Under the pieces are notes generated by a model, which saw nothing but the letters and a program-made list of their open reading frames with translations, ran no database searches and had not been told where the DNA came from. A DNA stretch of 64,000 nucleotides from Enchytraeus crypticus (lineage: Eukaryota; Annelida; Clitellata; Enchytraeida; Enchytraeidae). The position numbers and the translations under genes are program-made. This document shows, in pieces, positions 1-14,700 of this stretch. The stretch spans positions 270,001 to 334,000 of the forward strand of contig CAJHZI010000822.1 of NCBI GenBank assembly GCA_905160935.1. The letters are read 5' to 3'. The stretch's first letter is position 1. Every line of letters begins with the position of its first letter.

Positions 1-4
1 TCTA

Positions 5-35
<31 letters not shown>

Positions 36-51
36 CTCTATATATGTGTAC

Positions 52-120
<69 letters not shown>
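1..120. repeat. (TA)n microsatellite
   Basis: Nearly pure TA dinucleotide repeat at the left edge of the window, broken by a few TC and TG steps. No coding content is visible. Confidence 0.9.
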
Positions 121-123
<3 letters not shown>

Positions 124-297
124 TCTCAGGTGTTCTTTTATGCATGCATGATGGGTGATCAACTAGATAGGTTTTTTAAACCTCTTTGACGGCCTAGTGT
201 GTGTGCATATTTGAGTGTATTTTTTAAAATAAAACATAGTTCTCTCTCTCTCTCTCTCTCTCTGTATCAATCGAAGTGTTCTCCTGGTTGAACTTTC

Positions 298-520
298 ACT
301 GTTCTTACTTCTTGTTCTCTAACTTGTATCGCAGCGACAGCGGCGGCGCAGAATAAACCTTTTACGTCAGTTAGGAAACTAACGTAAAAGCTTTATTTCT
401 AGTTCTTTGATCAGCTGCTGTTCTTACTCGTTGTTCTCTATATCTCGTATCACTGCGACAGTGGCGGCTCAGAACTGTGGTCAGCAGGTGGAGCTGATAA
501 ACGTGAATCTGTTGTTAAAC
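298..520 (+). repeat. Two decayed copies of a SETDB1 exon 5' edge
   Basis: Two segments (about 298-360 and 395-520) repeat the intron end and first bases of the exon that starts at 602. Both have a TTCTTAC/TTGTTCTCT pyrimidine tract followed by a GACAGYGGCGGC core. The second copy also keeps the part coding AQNxGxQVE before it runs into stops. Both lie just upstream of the apparently functional third copy. They look like decayed tandem duplicates and not used exons. Confidence 0.75.
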
Positions 521-601
521 CTTTAATGATATTATTTCTAGTTCTTTGCTCTTTGATCAGCCGCTGTTCTTATTCGTTGTTCTCTATCTCATATCTCACA
601 G

Positions 602-3600
602 TGACAGCGGCGGCTCAGAACTCTGGTCACCAGGTGGAGCCGATAGACGTGGATGCTCTGACAGACAGCGCGGAGGAGGCTGAGGCGGTGGAGAACAATG
701 CTAGACGTGAGGAGACATGCAGGAAGCCTGTCGCTAAGAAGAGCACGGCCAAGATGAGCTCCTCCGTGGCACACGCCGAGTCCAGCGGCAGACAGAACGG
801 CTCAGTGCAGAAGAGTTTCGCTAAATCCAGTTAGTACTGGTTCTGTTGTGTGTGAGGTGTTTACAACAACAACAACACTGAATAAACTAACTCAGTGGTT
901 GTTGTTGCTGTTATTATTTCGTATTGATATTGTTGTTAAGGACAGAGAGGATTTGAGACAGTCTATTCTATCTATCCCGACCCTGGTGAAACTGGGATTC
1001 CAGGGAGGATGATATTGGTATTATACTTATTATTATTAGTCTTATTTTTATTGTTATTATTATGATTATTACTTTTATTATTATTGCTATTGTAATTGTT
1101 ATTATTACTTTTACACCATTGAGTCCCGGACACTGAACAATTTAGCAACTGGTAGCTGCATGTGTCTTAAGAGGCAACATCCTCTAAGCTGTAGCAAGAC
1201 ATGGCGTGTAATGATGCTGATATTATGTTCAGTCTGCCGTGTTATTGTCTATGAGGTTATTTTAGCGGCCTTTTTCTTTTAACACTGGGATTTGAATTGA
1301 CAACATCCACTTCTCAGCAATAATAAAAAAAGTTTAACATCCGTTTCCTCATACAAGGATGATGTCGGGGACGTTAATGCAAGCGTTCATTCGACTACCC
1401 TAGCGGTACATTTATAAGTTAATTTACCTTGTGGTTTTGTCGCTTAGATTCTGACAGGGGTCTTGGAAGACTCTGTAATATTAAATCCCCTCAACTCAAC
1501 AAGATAGGCCAGTCCCTCTTCGGTATGTACCCTCCTAGATCTCTGTCTCTCTGTGTCTATGTGTGTGTGTATGTGTAGCTGTGTGTGTGTATGTGTGTGT
1601 ATGTGTGTGACAGTCTCTCTACAGTATATATCCAGCCAGCTTTGTCTGTGTGTGTGTGTTTGTGTGTCTGTATGTGTATGATGTGCATTTGCATGTATAG
1701 AATGAATTCTACAATCACTGAATGAGGCTATATCTAAACTCTTAATTCCTGTAAAATCTCAATTATCGTTTTTTTCTTTTATTTCATATTTCCACAAGAT
1801 TAATATCTCAAGCCTAGTCTTGACCTAAGCTGCTAATATTCTCTACTACCAAATCAAATTTCTTAATACTTAGATCTGACCTTGGCGGGCTATTGAATAC
1901 TTATTTTACCCTATATATACATTGTGTATTTTTTCATGGACCTATGAGTAACAGTGCTTGTCTATTGTTTGCATGGACCTATGAGTAACAGTGCTTGTCT
2001 ATTGTTTGCATGGACCTATGAGTAACAGTGCTTGTCTATTGTTTGCATGGACCTATGTGTAACAGTCAGTGCTTGTCTATTGTTTGCATGGACCTATGAG
2101 TAACAGTGCTTGTTTATTGTTTGCATGGACCTATGTGTAACAGTCAACCATCTATGTTCGCCCGCCTGTGTTAAAGACACTGAAGTGGATCCATGGGAAC
2201 ATCGTGGAAAAAACCCGCTGCTATTTCCTCTGCTCATGGGCTGGGAAAGGTTTGTGGAATTACCCAGTGTTTAATTTTAGAATTTTTATTTGTAATTCGT
2301 GTGGATCTATTAAGGATTGATATAGTTCTTATATTAATATATTAATTGAATGTTTCCATCTCATGTAATTGAAAAGAATTTAAATCTTGATTTAGCTCTC
2401 CATTTACTCTCCCACTCAATGCAGAGCACACCTTTGATCAGCCATTACTAGATATGATTGATTGACAGCCTAATTAAATGTTTGTGTGATTGATTGATTG
2501 ATTGAATGTTTGATTGATAAATTTGACTGACTGACTGATTTATTTGCCAGTTATTTGATTGATTGATTGACTGATAGATTGATTTATTAACTAATCCATT
2601 GACTGATTGATTGATAGAGTGATTTATTAGCTAAGCCTTTGATTGACTGATTGATTGATTGAGCAGGCAGTTGGCTAAGCAGAAGCCCTATGGCAGAATG
2701 TCAGTGTGGTACCGGGCGCCGTGTGGACGGAGACTGAGGAACATTGCGGACATTGACCGCTACCTGGTGCAGACACAGACCCGTCTCACCATAGATCTGT
2801 TCAGCTGTGACCCTCACCTGCGTGTAGACACTGAATACGTGCCGGTCAAGGTCATTAATCAATCAATCAATCAATCAAACATTGAGTGGCCGGTGTTGTG
2901 ATAAATAATAGTTAATAAATACTGTTGGTTGGAAACTTGTTTTGTTAGGTTTTGTTGTATTTAATGATTTCCTGATAATTAGAGACTAAACGTCCATTAA
3001 CAAGTCATTCCTATCTGTGGCTAATGTGTGATTTGATTGATTGGCTGGCTGATTACTGATTGATTGATTAATTGATTGACTGATTAATTGATTGACTGAC
3101 TGATTGATTTACTAATTGGTTGATTAATTGATAAGTTGAATGATTGGTCTATACTGTGATTTATTGATTGATGAACTGAAGTGTACTCACATTGATCTGA
3201 TCTATTAGTTAAGTGTATGATAGATTTATGATTTGACAGATTGGTTAATTGTTTGATTGATTATCTGACTGATTTATAGTTTGAAGGATTCCTTTATTAA
3301 TTAATTGACTGGTTGAATGATTGATTGATTAAATGACTGACTGAATGATAGATCTACTGATTGATGGATTGATTGATAAATTAAATGACTGAATGAATGA
3401 TTGAATTATTGTTTGATGGATTGATTGATAAATTAAATGACTGAATGAATGATTGATCTATTGATTGATGGATTGATTGATAAATTAAATGACTAATTGA
3501 ATGATTGATGGATCGAATGATTGATTGATTGATTGAATGATTGATTGATTAATTAAATGACTTATTGATTGATTAATTAAATGATTGATTGATTTTCCCT

Positions 3601-6349
3601 GACATCATCCCTGGATGAGGAAACGTACTTTAAACCTTTATTATAAATATTATTAATTGATTGATTGGGGGTGCAGACATTCTGCGACATAGAGGACCTA
3701 TCATACGGCAAGGAGACGATAGCCGTGCCTGCGGTTAACGCGTATGACAGAGCTTACCCCGACTACTTCGAGTACTCCAATCAGCGCATGCCTTCTGAGG
3801 GTGTCAATCTCAATCTTAACCCCGCCTTCCTCGTGGGCTGCGACTGTACGGACGGCTGTAGGGTAAGACTGTTGGTAAAAGCTGGTAAAGCTAAGGTTAA
3901 CGTCAGTTTCCTCACTCGAAAGCGAAGTCAGTGACGGGTGAGCCCAGGATTTGAATCCGCACGTGCTTATCCGCGGGCTAATATCTTACCGACTTCGCCA
4001 CTGGCTCCACCCAGTGTTGCAACTTTGATCTTAACAATATGCTGATGGTCGAGTGGATAGCACGTTGGCTTGTTGAGCAGGGGGTTATAGGTTTGAATCT
4101 TAGTCGAACCGTCTCTGATAGTGCCTTCGGTGATATGCAAACAGACATTAAACTTAGCTTTATAGAATTATGATAATTATAATTATGATAATTATGATAA
4201 TTATGATAATTCTATTTATTATGATGATAATTATTTAAACTGGGATTTAGGGGAAGATGATGATGATATGATTATTATTGTAATAATAATAATTATTATA
4301 ATTATTATTATTTTTATAATTACATTTTGTATTATTATTATTGTAATTTATTATTAATTAAATTGAAATTGTGAAGGAGGGAGAGAATGTTTTGCAGTGA
4401 ATGGTTGTATAACAATCAATGTCTTCCTGCGGGTTAGTGGCTGTGGTTAAAATGGAAGGGGATGTGGGGGAACTCAGTTCCCCTAGCTCATATATTTCTG
4501 AGATGCGTTCCCCTGCCAGGGGCCCATATTGGATACTAGGAGATCTCTAGATATATTACAGAGGACCCGAATATTCTGACCGTTTCCTAGCTCTTAGTTT
4601 CAGTTTTAACCATTGATTGATTGATTAATTTATATATTGATAGATTAATTGATTTGCTTGATTAACTGATAGATTGATTGATTGATTGACTGACTTATGG
4701 ATGGATTGATGGATTGATTGATTAATTGATTTATATATTGATAGATTAATAGGTTGATTTATTGATTGATTTATTGATCGACTGAGTAACTGATTGATTG
4801 ATTGATTGACTGATTGATGGATTGATCGATCGATCGATTGATTGGTTGATTGATTGATTGATTTACGTAGGTGAGATCTAAGTGTCGCTGCATACAGATG
4901 ACTGTAGAGGCGACCACGTGGACAGCTGATGGTAAACTGAACCCTGATGCAGGCTACCATAATAGACGTCTAAATGACCAGCTTCTTACTGGGTCTGTCT
5001 CTCTCTCTCTCCGTATCTGTATCTCTCTCTATCTCTCTGTCTGTCTCTCTATCTCTCATGTATGTATGAACCGATATGTGTACATGTATGTATAAACGTT
5101 TATGTACATGTGTGTGTACATGGATTTGTGCATGTATGTTTATCGGTATTTTATGCATGTATATGTTTGTTTGTATACATGTATGTGTATGTATATGTGT
5201 GTGTATGTGTAGGATCTACGAGTGTAATGTGAACTGTAAGTGCGACTGTCGCTGCGTGAACAGAGTTGTACAGAACGGTCTACAGCTGAGACTTCAAGTC
5301 TTCAAGACTGAGCACAAGTAAGAGTCTACGTCTTCCTCATTCTGCTCCTAGCTTATATACAACTTGTGACTACTGTCACAGGCCATGGTTTAGTCGATGA
5401 CTTGTTGGCAAGGTGTTGCAAAGCGGATCAGTAGTTGCAGGGTTCAAATCTGGTTAAAATCTCACCGTCACTCACTTTCTTACTTAAGGGTTCAAATCTG
5501 GTGCTCTCCTTTGACTAATACGCTATCGAGCAGGAAACTGACGATAAACTTGACATTTTGACTTTCAACGTCTTAATTATTCACTTTTAATTAACGCGAT
5601 TGTCTGATTCCACCGACGGGTAATGTTAAGTGACTAGTGGAGTAAAAGATAATTATTAAATTATTTAATTTTTATTATTATTTAATTTAATTAATTAAAT
5701 TATTAATTGAAGATAATTATGATTTTTACCTTTAAGCTTCTTTTGCTGACACATCAGAGTAAGTAACTATAATGACCAGTAGCAGGCTGTTGAACAAATG
5801 TGGTCCAGATGCTTTACTTTGTACGTCATTACTTCGAATGGTGGCGATTGATTTGATATATTGATTTCTTGATTGATTAATTGTTTGATCAATTGATATA
5901 TATTGATTGATGTTTTGTCTGATCAATTTAATTTATTTATTAAAGCTCTGATGGTTTGATTGATTGATTTAGTGATTAATTTATTGATTGATTGATTGTA
6001 GAGGGTGGGCACTGAGATGTCTGGATGATATACCTGCGGGAGGCTTTGTCTGTATCTACGCTGGTCAGCTCCTCACTGAGAATCTTGCTGATAGGGTCTG
6101 TTGCTCTCTTTACTCTCTCTCTCTCTCTCTAAACTCTCTCTCTCTCTCTAAACTCTGTCTCTCTCTCTAAACTCTGTCTCTCTTTCTCTCTAAACTCTGT
6201 CTCTCTCTAAACTCTGTCTCTCTCTCTCTCTCTAAACTCTGTCTCTCTCTAAACTCTGTCTCTCTCTCTCTCTAAACTCTGTCTCTCTCTCTCTCTAAAC
6301 TCTCTCTCTAAACTCTGTCTCTCTCTCTAAACTCTGTCTCTCTCTCTCT

Positions 6350-6387
<38 letters not shown>

Positions 6388-7532
6388 AACTCTGTCTCTC
6401 TCTCTCTAAACTCTGTCTCTCTCTCTCTCTCTCTAAACTCTCTCTCTCTCTAAACTCTGTCTCTCTCTCTCTCTCTAAACTCTCTCTCTCTCTAAACTCT
6501 GTCTCTCTCTCTCTCTAAACTCTCTCTCTCTCTCTCTCTACTCTACTCATCGCCTTTACAGATAGTCTTTCTATTGAACTAGTACAAATTAGTGAATATA
6601 TGCATCATTGATTGATTGATTGACTGATTGATTGGTTGATCGATTGATTGATTGATGGATTGAATGATTGACTGATTGATAGATTTACTGATAGGATGGT
6701 AAGGAGTATGGAGATGAGTACCTTGCTGAACTAGACGACATAGAGGTCGTGGAGGCTGATTGATTGACTGATTGACTGATTGATTGACTGATTGATTGAC
6801 TGATTGACTGTTAGGATGGTAAGGAGTATGGGGACGAGTACCTCGCTGAACTAGACTACATAGAGGTCGTGGAGGGAACGAAGGAAGGCTACGAGAGTGA
6901 TGTTGTCGAGGATTTTGATGATGTGGAGGAGGTGAGCGGAGCTTGGAGGGAGGAGGAGTCTAAGGCGGCAGAGGGCAGGGATTCAGGTAGAGCGAGGGCG
7001 GGGCCTAGGCATGCCGGGTCAGTGAGGTCAAAGGCTCAGAGCAGCAGCGTGGCTGAGAGTAGGAAGTCTGAGGAAGAGAGATACGACTCCGATAGGTTAC
7101 TCTACCTCTCTCTCTGTGAACCTGCTGGTCTCTCTGTCTGTTCACTATCTCAATGCCATATGGCATTGCCATAGTAGAATGCGATGCCATTTGGTATAGT
7201 TGGATACAATGCCATTTGATATAGTAGGATATGTTGCAATTTGGTATAGTTGGATATGTTGCAATTTGGTATAGTTGGATATGTTGCAGTTTGGTATAGT
7301 TGGATATGTTGCAATTTGGTATAGTAGGATATGTTGCAATTTGGTATAGTAGGATATGTTGCAATTTGGTATAGTTGGATATGTTGCAATTTGGTATAGT
7401 AGGATATGTTGCAATTTGTACGCTGTCTCTATTATCTGCTTTTTTCTTTGCTTCTTTGCATTTATTTTTATCTCTGTCTCACTCTCTCTCTATTTTTTGC
7501 TTTCCTCTTTGTTTCTTCACAGTATACTTTAG

Positions 7533-7588
<56 letters not shown>

Positions 7589-7931
7589 CTATACATTTAT
7601 TCTCTATTTCTTTTTGCATCTCTTCATCTCTCTTTATTTATATTTCTTTTTCTTTAGCTCTCCTTGCTTATCTTTCTCTCTTTTTTGTTGTACTTTCGTC
7701 TAATCTGTACTGTTGTTACTTTGTTATACTTAGCTTTAGTTCTTGTCAACAAGACCTTCACAGATGATATAAATTATGCACTTGATAAATAACGGATGAC
7801 TTTCCATACAAGGTAATCTACAGTATCTTATACTGTAATATGCAATTGTGTACAATTGATGTATCTATTGCACAGCCTAACGGCAGATCCATGGCATATA
7901 GCTCTTCCAACTGTGTATAATTGTGACATTG

Positions 7932-7998
<67 letters not shown>

Positions 7999-8023
7999 TA
8001 TCTATATATAGTTATATATACCT

Positions 8024-8057
<34 letters not shown>

Positions 8058-8060
8058 CAG

Positions 8061-8121
<61 letters not shown>

Positions 8122-8646
8122 ATATATATATAGCTAATGTTAACGTCAGTTTCCTCACTCGAAAGCGATGTCAGTGACGGGTGAGCCCAGGTTTTGAACC
8201 CCACACATACTGATCTGCAGTCGAATACCTTACCGACATCGCCACTGGCTCCAGCCAGTATAAATGTATTTCATGATGCTGCACTCAGCTGTCTATGCTC
8301 ATATCTAGCCCGTGTACTAACTACGGTGTTTCTCTCTTCTAAATCTCTCTGTGTTTATTTACAGTTCTTTTGAGCTGTACAAGAAAACGGGAAAAAAGAA
8401 GACAGGAAAGAGGTTTGTGCTCTTCACCGATCGACTGATTTCTTGTGAAATGTTTCCAGTAGCATATATTCTAGTACACTTGCGTCAGAAGCAGGAGGTC
8501 TCTGATTTCAAGAGCAGCCGATCCTTATCTGACTTTATTTTCAATCAGACGTTAAATGCGGCGTCATGGCTTTATGTTGTAGAAATGACACTGAAGTTGT
8601 TTCTCTAGCATTTCTAGCTGTTATAGTCTCTTTCTCTCTCTCTATT

Positions 8647-8680
<34 letters not shown>

Positions 8681-8701
8681 CAGTATATGTATGTATGTAT
8701 G

Positions 8702-8751
<50 letters not shown>

Positions 8752-11700
8752 TCTCTCCCTCTCTTTCTCTGACAAAATACAATTGAACTTGACAAAATAC
8801 AAATTATTTAGGATTAGAAATATATTATTATAGGATACAGAGGTAGAGAGATGGTAACACTGTTTTAATTTGATTTATAAAGAGGTTGTAACCCTGTTTT
8901 AATATGATTTGTCGCAGGAGACGTAAGAAGAGAGATGGTAACACTGTTATAATTTGATTTATCGCAGGAGACGTAAGAAGAGAGATGGTAACGCTGTTGA
9001 CAAGGTCGCTCGCACTAGTGCAGCGCAGAAGACCGCGAGAGAAGCAAAGGGGCGACGAAAGTAAATCATATGATTTGTTCTTAACTCCTTCTAACAATCT
9101 ATCATTCCTCAGTTCATTAGAGGATTTCCTTTGTTAAATCCTCTTTCTTCACAACTCTTTATTCAGACTAAATTCTACTAAAAGAAATTATCTCAGTGAT
9201 ATTAATAATCCCGTCGTTCATTGACATCATCCTTGTATGAGGAAACGGACGCCAAACCTTTATTATTACTATTGTTATTTATTCATTCAGTTGTTATTTG
9301 TAATCCTGTGGTTATTGGTAATCCCGTGGCTACTGGTAATCCCGTGGTTATAATTATTTATTTATATATTTATCTCGTGGTTATTGGTAATCCCATGGTT
9401 ATTATTATTGATTCATTTATATATATTAAGCCCGTGGTTATTGGTACTCCCTTGGTTATTATTATTGATTTATTTATATATTAAACCCGTGGTTATTGGT
9501 ACTCCCATGGTTATTTGGTATCCCATGGCAATCAGCGATGTTTGCAGTTATATGATTTAGATATTGTGATGTATACTTCCATACTATGATGCATAGTTTG
9601 AAGCAGAGCATTTCTAGCCATACCCCACCTGCACGAAATACATTTAAAAATTATCTTATAAAGCTAAAAGCTAAGGTTAATGTCAGTTTCCTCACTCGAA
9701 GGCCATGTCAGTGACGTATGAGCCCAAGATTTGAACCCCGCACCTACTGATCCTCGGTCGAGTATCTTACCGATTTTGCCACTGGCTCCTGCCATATATA
9801 TTATAGGAGGTATCTACGAAACACGAAGAAATTACATGAAATTTTAGTTGCAGTCAGGCTAAATCTGTAGACCTTAGAATTTTAATTAGAATTAGACTTT
9901 ATAATCTATTTTGAATTACATAAAGTTGCTTCTTCTCTTCATTGAATATATTTAGTAATCCCGTGGTTATTGGTAATCCCGTGGCTATTGGTAATCCCGT
10001 GGCTATTGGTAATCCCGTGGTTATGGGTGATCCCGTGGCTGTTGGTAATCCCGTGGTTATTGGAAATCCCGTGGTTATTTGGTAGTCCATAGTAATCAGC
10101 AATAGTTGCTGTTATATGATTTAGATGCTGTTGCTTTTCCTCATCATTGCTGATTGTACTGGTCTATGTAACTGAACGGTTGTTGACGAGTAGGAAGCTG
10201 GCGGGGGAGGAGTCGTGGATGGTGGGCGGGGACTCGACGGATGATTGGCAGACAAAGCAGGAGTCACAGCGCCGCACAGAGGCGTGGGTACAGGAGGTGA
10301 GTCAGCGAGCCAGCGACGCCATCTTGATCAGCGACGATGAGTCTGACACAGCTGCTGAAGCTGCTCCAGCTGCTGCTGCTGTATCGGCTACAGCTGCTGC
10401 AGGGCTGCGGGAGGCAGCAGAGCCTGAGCACACTGGCAGCTGTTCCAGTAGTGCTGCTGCTGCTGATCAACCAGCAACAGCTGCTGCTGCTGCGTCAACA
10501 GCTGCAGGAAATCCTCCGCTAAGTTCTTTAGACGTCTCTGCGGCTGGTGTCGCTTCCACTCATGTAACGTCTAACTCCGCTCTCCTCCGCCGCAGCTCCT
10601 CCGACAAAACTCACGACAGCTACGACGAGGACGTAGAGCCGTCAGACACGGATGACGAGGCAGCGGCGGGTTGTCGCAACCGCAATGATCTCATCCCGGC
10701 GTCTCGGCTCAGCGGCGACATCGACGAGGCCCGGCGTAGCCACAGCGACGACGACGATGTTGAACCAGATTCTCCGCTGTCACCTCAGTCTAATCTACGG
10801 GACTCTAGAGTCCCGGAGAGAGTCGATCCAGATTCACCGAGAGTTCCTCCAGGCTGCGACAAATCTCTCAGGTTCACGTTCAAGAGAGACTGCGGCGTAA
10901 CCGGTCTCGTGGGAGAAGCCGCCGGTGTGGACGAGGCTGGCTGGGTCGTTGAGCCGGTCGATAAGTTGGGTTTAGAGGAGTCGTCGGTTGATGTGGTGAC
11001 GGACTCAGAATTAGGTCAAGTTGTCGGTGAGTCGGAATTAGGTCAAGTTGTCGGTGAGTCGGAATTAGGTCAAGTTGTCGGTGAATCAGAATTAGGTCAA
11101 ATTGTCGGTGAATCTGGAATAGGTGAAGTTGCGTGTGAATCAGAATTAAGTCAAGATATTGGCGAATCAAAGTTAGATCATTCTAAGTGCGAGACAAGAA
11201 TGAACCATAATATTGATTTCGACAGTGAAACGGCAGAAAAATTTAGATTTGACGATAAGGAATCAAAGAGTGAGTTAACACTTGTGAAAACTGACATAGC
11301 TAAGCCGGGCATGTATAAACAAGATATGTATAAGTTAGAGGCCGGTGACTCAGGACTAAATAAGTTAGACTTAGACCAATCTGATGAGTTGGTCTCAGTT
11401 AAGTCATATAGAACGGACACTGATAAGCCAATCTTAGACAACTTGAACTTTTGCAAATCAGCTACAGACTGTGACATAGAGTTTAAGCTTGCACGCTTTG
11501 ATAAGGTTGATAAAACTGATAAAGTTGATACAACTGATAAAGTTGATACAACTGATAAAGTTGATACAACTGATAAGGTTGATAAAACTGATAAAGTTGA
11601 TACAACTGATAAAGTTGATACAACTGATAAAGTTGATAAAACTGATAAAGTTGATACAACTGATAAGGTTTATAAAACTGATAAGGTTTATAAAACTGAT

Positions 11701-14700
11701 AAGGTTTATAAAACTGATAAAGTTTATAAAACTGATAAAGGTGACGACCCTGAAGACTCGAAGCCGCTATCAGTGAACTCCGATAAGCAAGTGTTTGATA
11801 AACGAGCCTCCGCTGTACCTAATGGTCTGCATCCTGAAACGTTGAAAGCCTGCGCTAAAGAGAATCGCGCAGTTACGCCATCGGTCGATGCGAACAATGA
11901 TGCTTGCAGGGTGAAATTAGACCTGCAGAAGAAGGATGAGGACGCTATAGCAGATATGAAGGATATAAAACCTGCGGAGGGATGTGAAGAGTTAATTGTA
12001 AAGTCAAATAGAGAACTGGAACAATGCGAGGCTGAAGATAGCGACGATAGGATACGTAGCGTCAAGATGAAAGAGGACCTGGGTAAAAGCGACATTAAGC
12101 CGGAGTCAGACATCGAGATAAAAGACGTGATGTCGCTCGACGAAGACAACGATATTACATTCCTGAACGACTCGAGGATTTCCGCTGATTGCACGAGGAA
12201 GACCGAGTCGTTAGACGGTGATGACAACAAGGCGGAGTCTGTAGCGGAGATGAAAGAAGAAACCGATGAGGATTTTCTGATCTCAGACGTCCACACCAGC
12301 CTGGAGGTCGTTAGGATGTGCCGCGGCTCAACCGAATCGGAATGTTGCCGGAGCGAAGATGCCGCGATGAGCTGCGATGAATCGATGGATACGACAGACG
12401 CCGGAGAGCGGCTAAGCCGTCAGGTTTTAACTCAGCCGCTCTGTGCTTCGGGTAGTAGCCGAGGGCTAGGACACGACGTACGCACAAGTTTACCTGAGAG
12501 AGCAACAATGAAACGACCGTTGAGCGCCATGCTGAACTGTAGAATGGCTGTAGTCAAATCTAAATTCAAGTCATCGTCTAGTCAATCTGACAGCGGCTTA
12601 ACTCTGAACGGCGTAGCAGCCGGTATAGCGAGTAGCGGCATGTTAGCCGATGGTGATGCGGAGGCGTTGGAGAATGATGGAGAGGTGGAAGGACATGGAG
12701 GAGATATTGATCGGGAGACGCTTCATATAAACAACATGCCGGGCTGTGATATATCTACGTCGTCTTTGTGTATCGTCTCAGTAGCCTGTGATATAAGTGG
12801 CACGATATGTAACAACGGCACGGTGTGTGACAGAGGCAATGTGTGTGACAGCGGCACGGCGTGTGACAACGGCACGGTCTGTGACAATGGCACAGCGTGT
12901 GACAATGGCACAGCGTGTGACAATGGCACGGCATGTGTCAGTGGCACAACTTGTGACCGTGGCACGTTGTTAAACAGCAGCACGTTTAGGATTGTTATTA
13001 GTAAAGACTATGGTGCTAGTCCTGATGTTAGTACGTCTTGTTTACCTCTCACATCTACTGCTAACTCTATGGAGACGAGCATCTCTGCAGAACATCCTGC
13101 GGCTGATGAGTCAACAACAACTACGGCAGCCAATCACATCGCTCCGTTATCCTCTTTGGCTGCACCGCTAGCTGCTTCCCAACTAGCTGCTGCCCAGCTA
13201 GCTGCTACCTCGTTAGCTGCTGCCTCGTTAGCTGCTACCTCGTTAGCTGCTACATCGCTAGCTGCTGTAACATCTACTCAATCTCATGGTACAGCTCCTG
13301 CAGAAGAAGTTGTTGTCAGGTCTAAAACTGGTGCTACTGCTGCTGTGGTAGCTGCTAACTCAGCTACAGCAGCTAAAATCAATATCTCAGCTGTTGCAGC
13401 AGCAGCGAACAGTGCTGCAGCAGCTGACAGTGTAGCAGCAGCTGACAGTGTAGCAGCAGCTGACAGTGTAGCAGCAGCTGACAGTGTAGCAGCAGCTGAC
13501 TGTGCAGCAGCAACTGACAGTGTAGCAGCAGCTGTCAGTGCAGCAGCTGCTGCATCAGTCAGCGCAATGACTGCTGTTTCAAATATTGAAACAAATATGG
13601 CGTCTGCCGGTGAGCAAGAGATAGGGGAGGGGCTTATAGAGAAGAGGGTGGAGCCTGAGAGCAATGATGTAGACGTAATGGACCTCTGCGATGAGCTGGG
13701 GGTGGAGCTAGAAGCTGTCAATCAAAGCAGCAGTCCTGTTACTGCTGGCCAGGGGGTGGAGTCAGGGACTGTCAATCATGTTGACGAGCAGGCTACGGGT
13801 GGGCGGGATCTAGAGGAAGATATGGAGATAGTGGGCGTGGAGATAGCAGGAGGTAGGGCTTGTCGATGTGCTGTAAAATCGTATTACTTATCTCTCTCTC
13901 TTTCTCTCTTAGTGCACTGCCTACTGGCAGGTCCATGGTATATAACGCCTTCACATATTTCTATCCCCTACCTTTCTCTTCATATCAACATCTCTCTTAG
14001 TGCACTGCCTACTGGCAGGTCCATAGTATATAACGCCTCCGCATATTTCTATCCCCTACCTTTCTCTTCATATCAACGTCTCTCTTAGTGCACTGCCTAC
14101 TGGCAGGTCCAAGGTATATAACGCCTCCACTCTTCTCTATTTTCTGCCTTCCTCTTCATTCCACATATGAGTGGGTCTTTAAATCATCTAACATACCTAA
14201 TCTCGACCTGCCCCTGCGTTTTACTTATATTATACTGTTATTACTATAATTAGGATAAGCAGAATTGTTTTCTCAGGGAATGACGCCCCTGCCCTGTAAA
14301 TGTTAGTCAAAGCTGAGGAAGGCATAAGGAGCCCACCTCTTCATAAGCAGAATCGCCCAAGAAATGGTATATAATAACAAGAATGAGTAGCCTATTGCTA
14401 GAGAATTTAAAGTTTCGTTCATATTTAGACATAAAGAAAAAAATCAAAGATAGAGAAGAGTGGAAGCGTTATTTTCGACGGACCTGCAAGTAGGCAGTGC
14501 ACTGAGAGAGAGATTAGTATCATTTGTTGTTGTGTGTCATGTTAATATTCTCATGTGATCGGCTGGTAAAATAAGCTGGTAAAGCTAAGGTTGACGTCAG
14601 TTTCCTCACTCGAAAGCGATTAAGTGACGAGCGAGCCCAGGATTTGAACCCCACACATACTGATCAGCGGTTGGCATGTCTCTTTGACTTGTCCTAAAAT

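Noticed and set aside
4625-4960. Minus-strand INQSINQSI frames, here and in many introns
   Set aside because: These are translations of (TTGA)n read in reverse (Asn-Gln-Ser-Ile). They have no start context or homology.
6695-6757. Alternative, mutually exclusive SETDB1 exon
   Set aside because: No donor follows the conserved part and the frame meets TGA six bases into the repeat. It is better explained as a truncated duplicate.
11489-11776. Plus-strand frame coding [11 protein letters not shown]
   Set aside because: Shadow of the 18-bp TDKVDT repeat in SETDB1. It is open only because of the period, while the main frame continues for 1200 residues.
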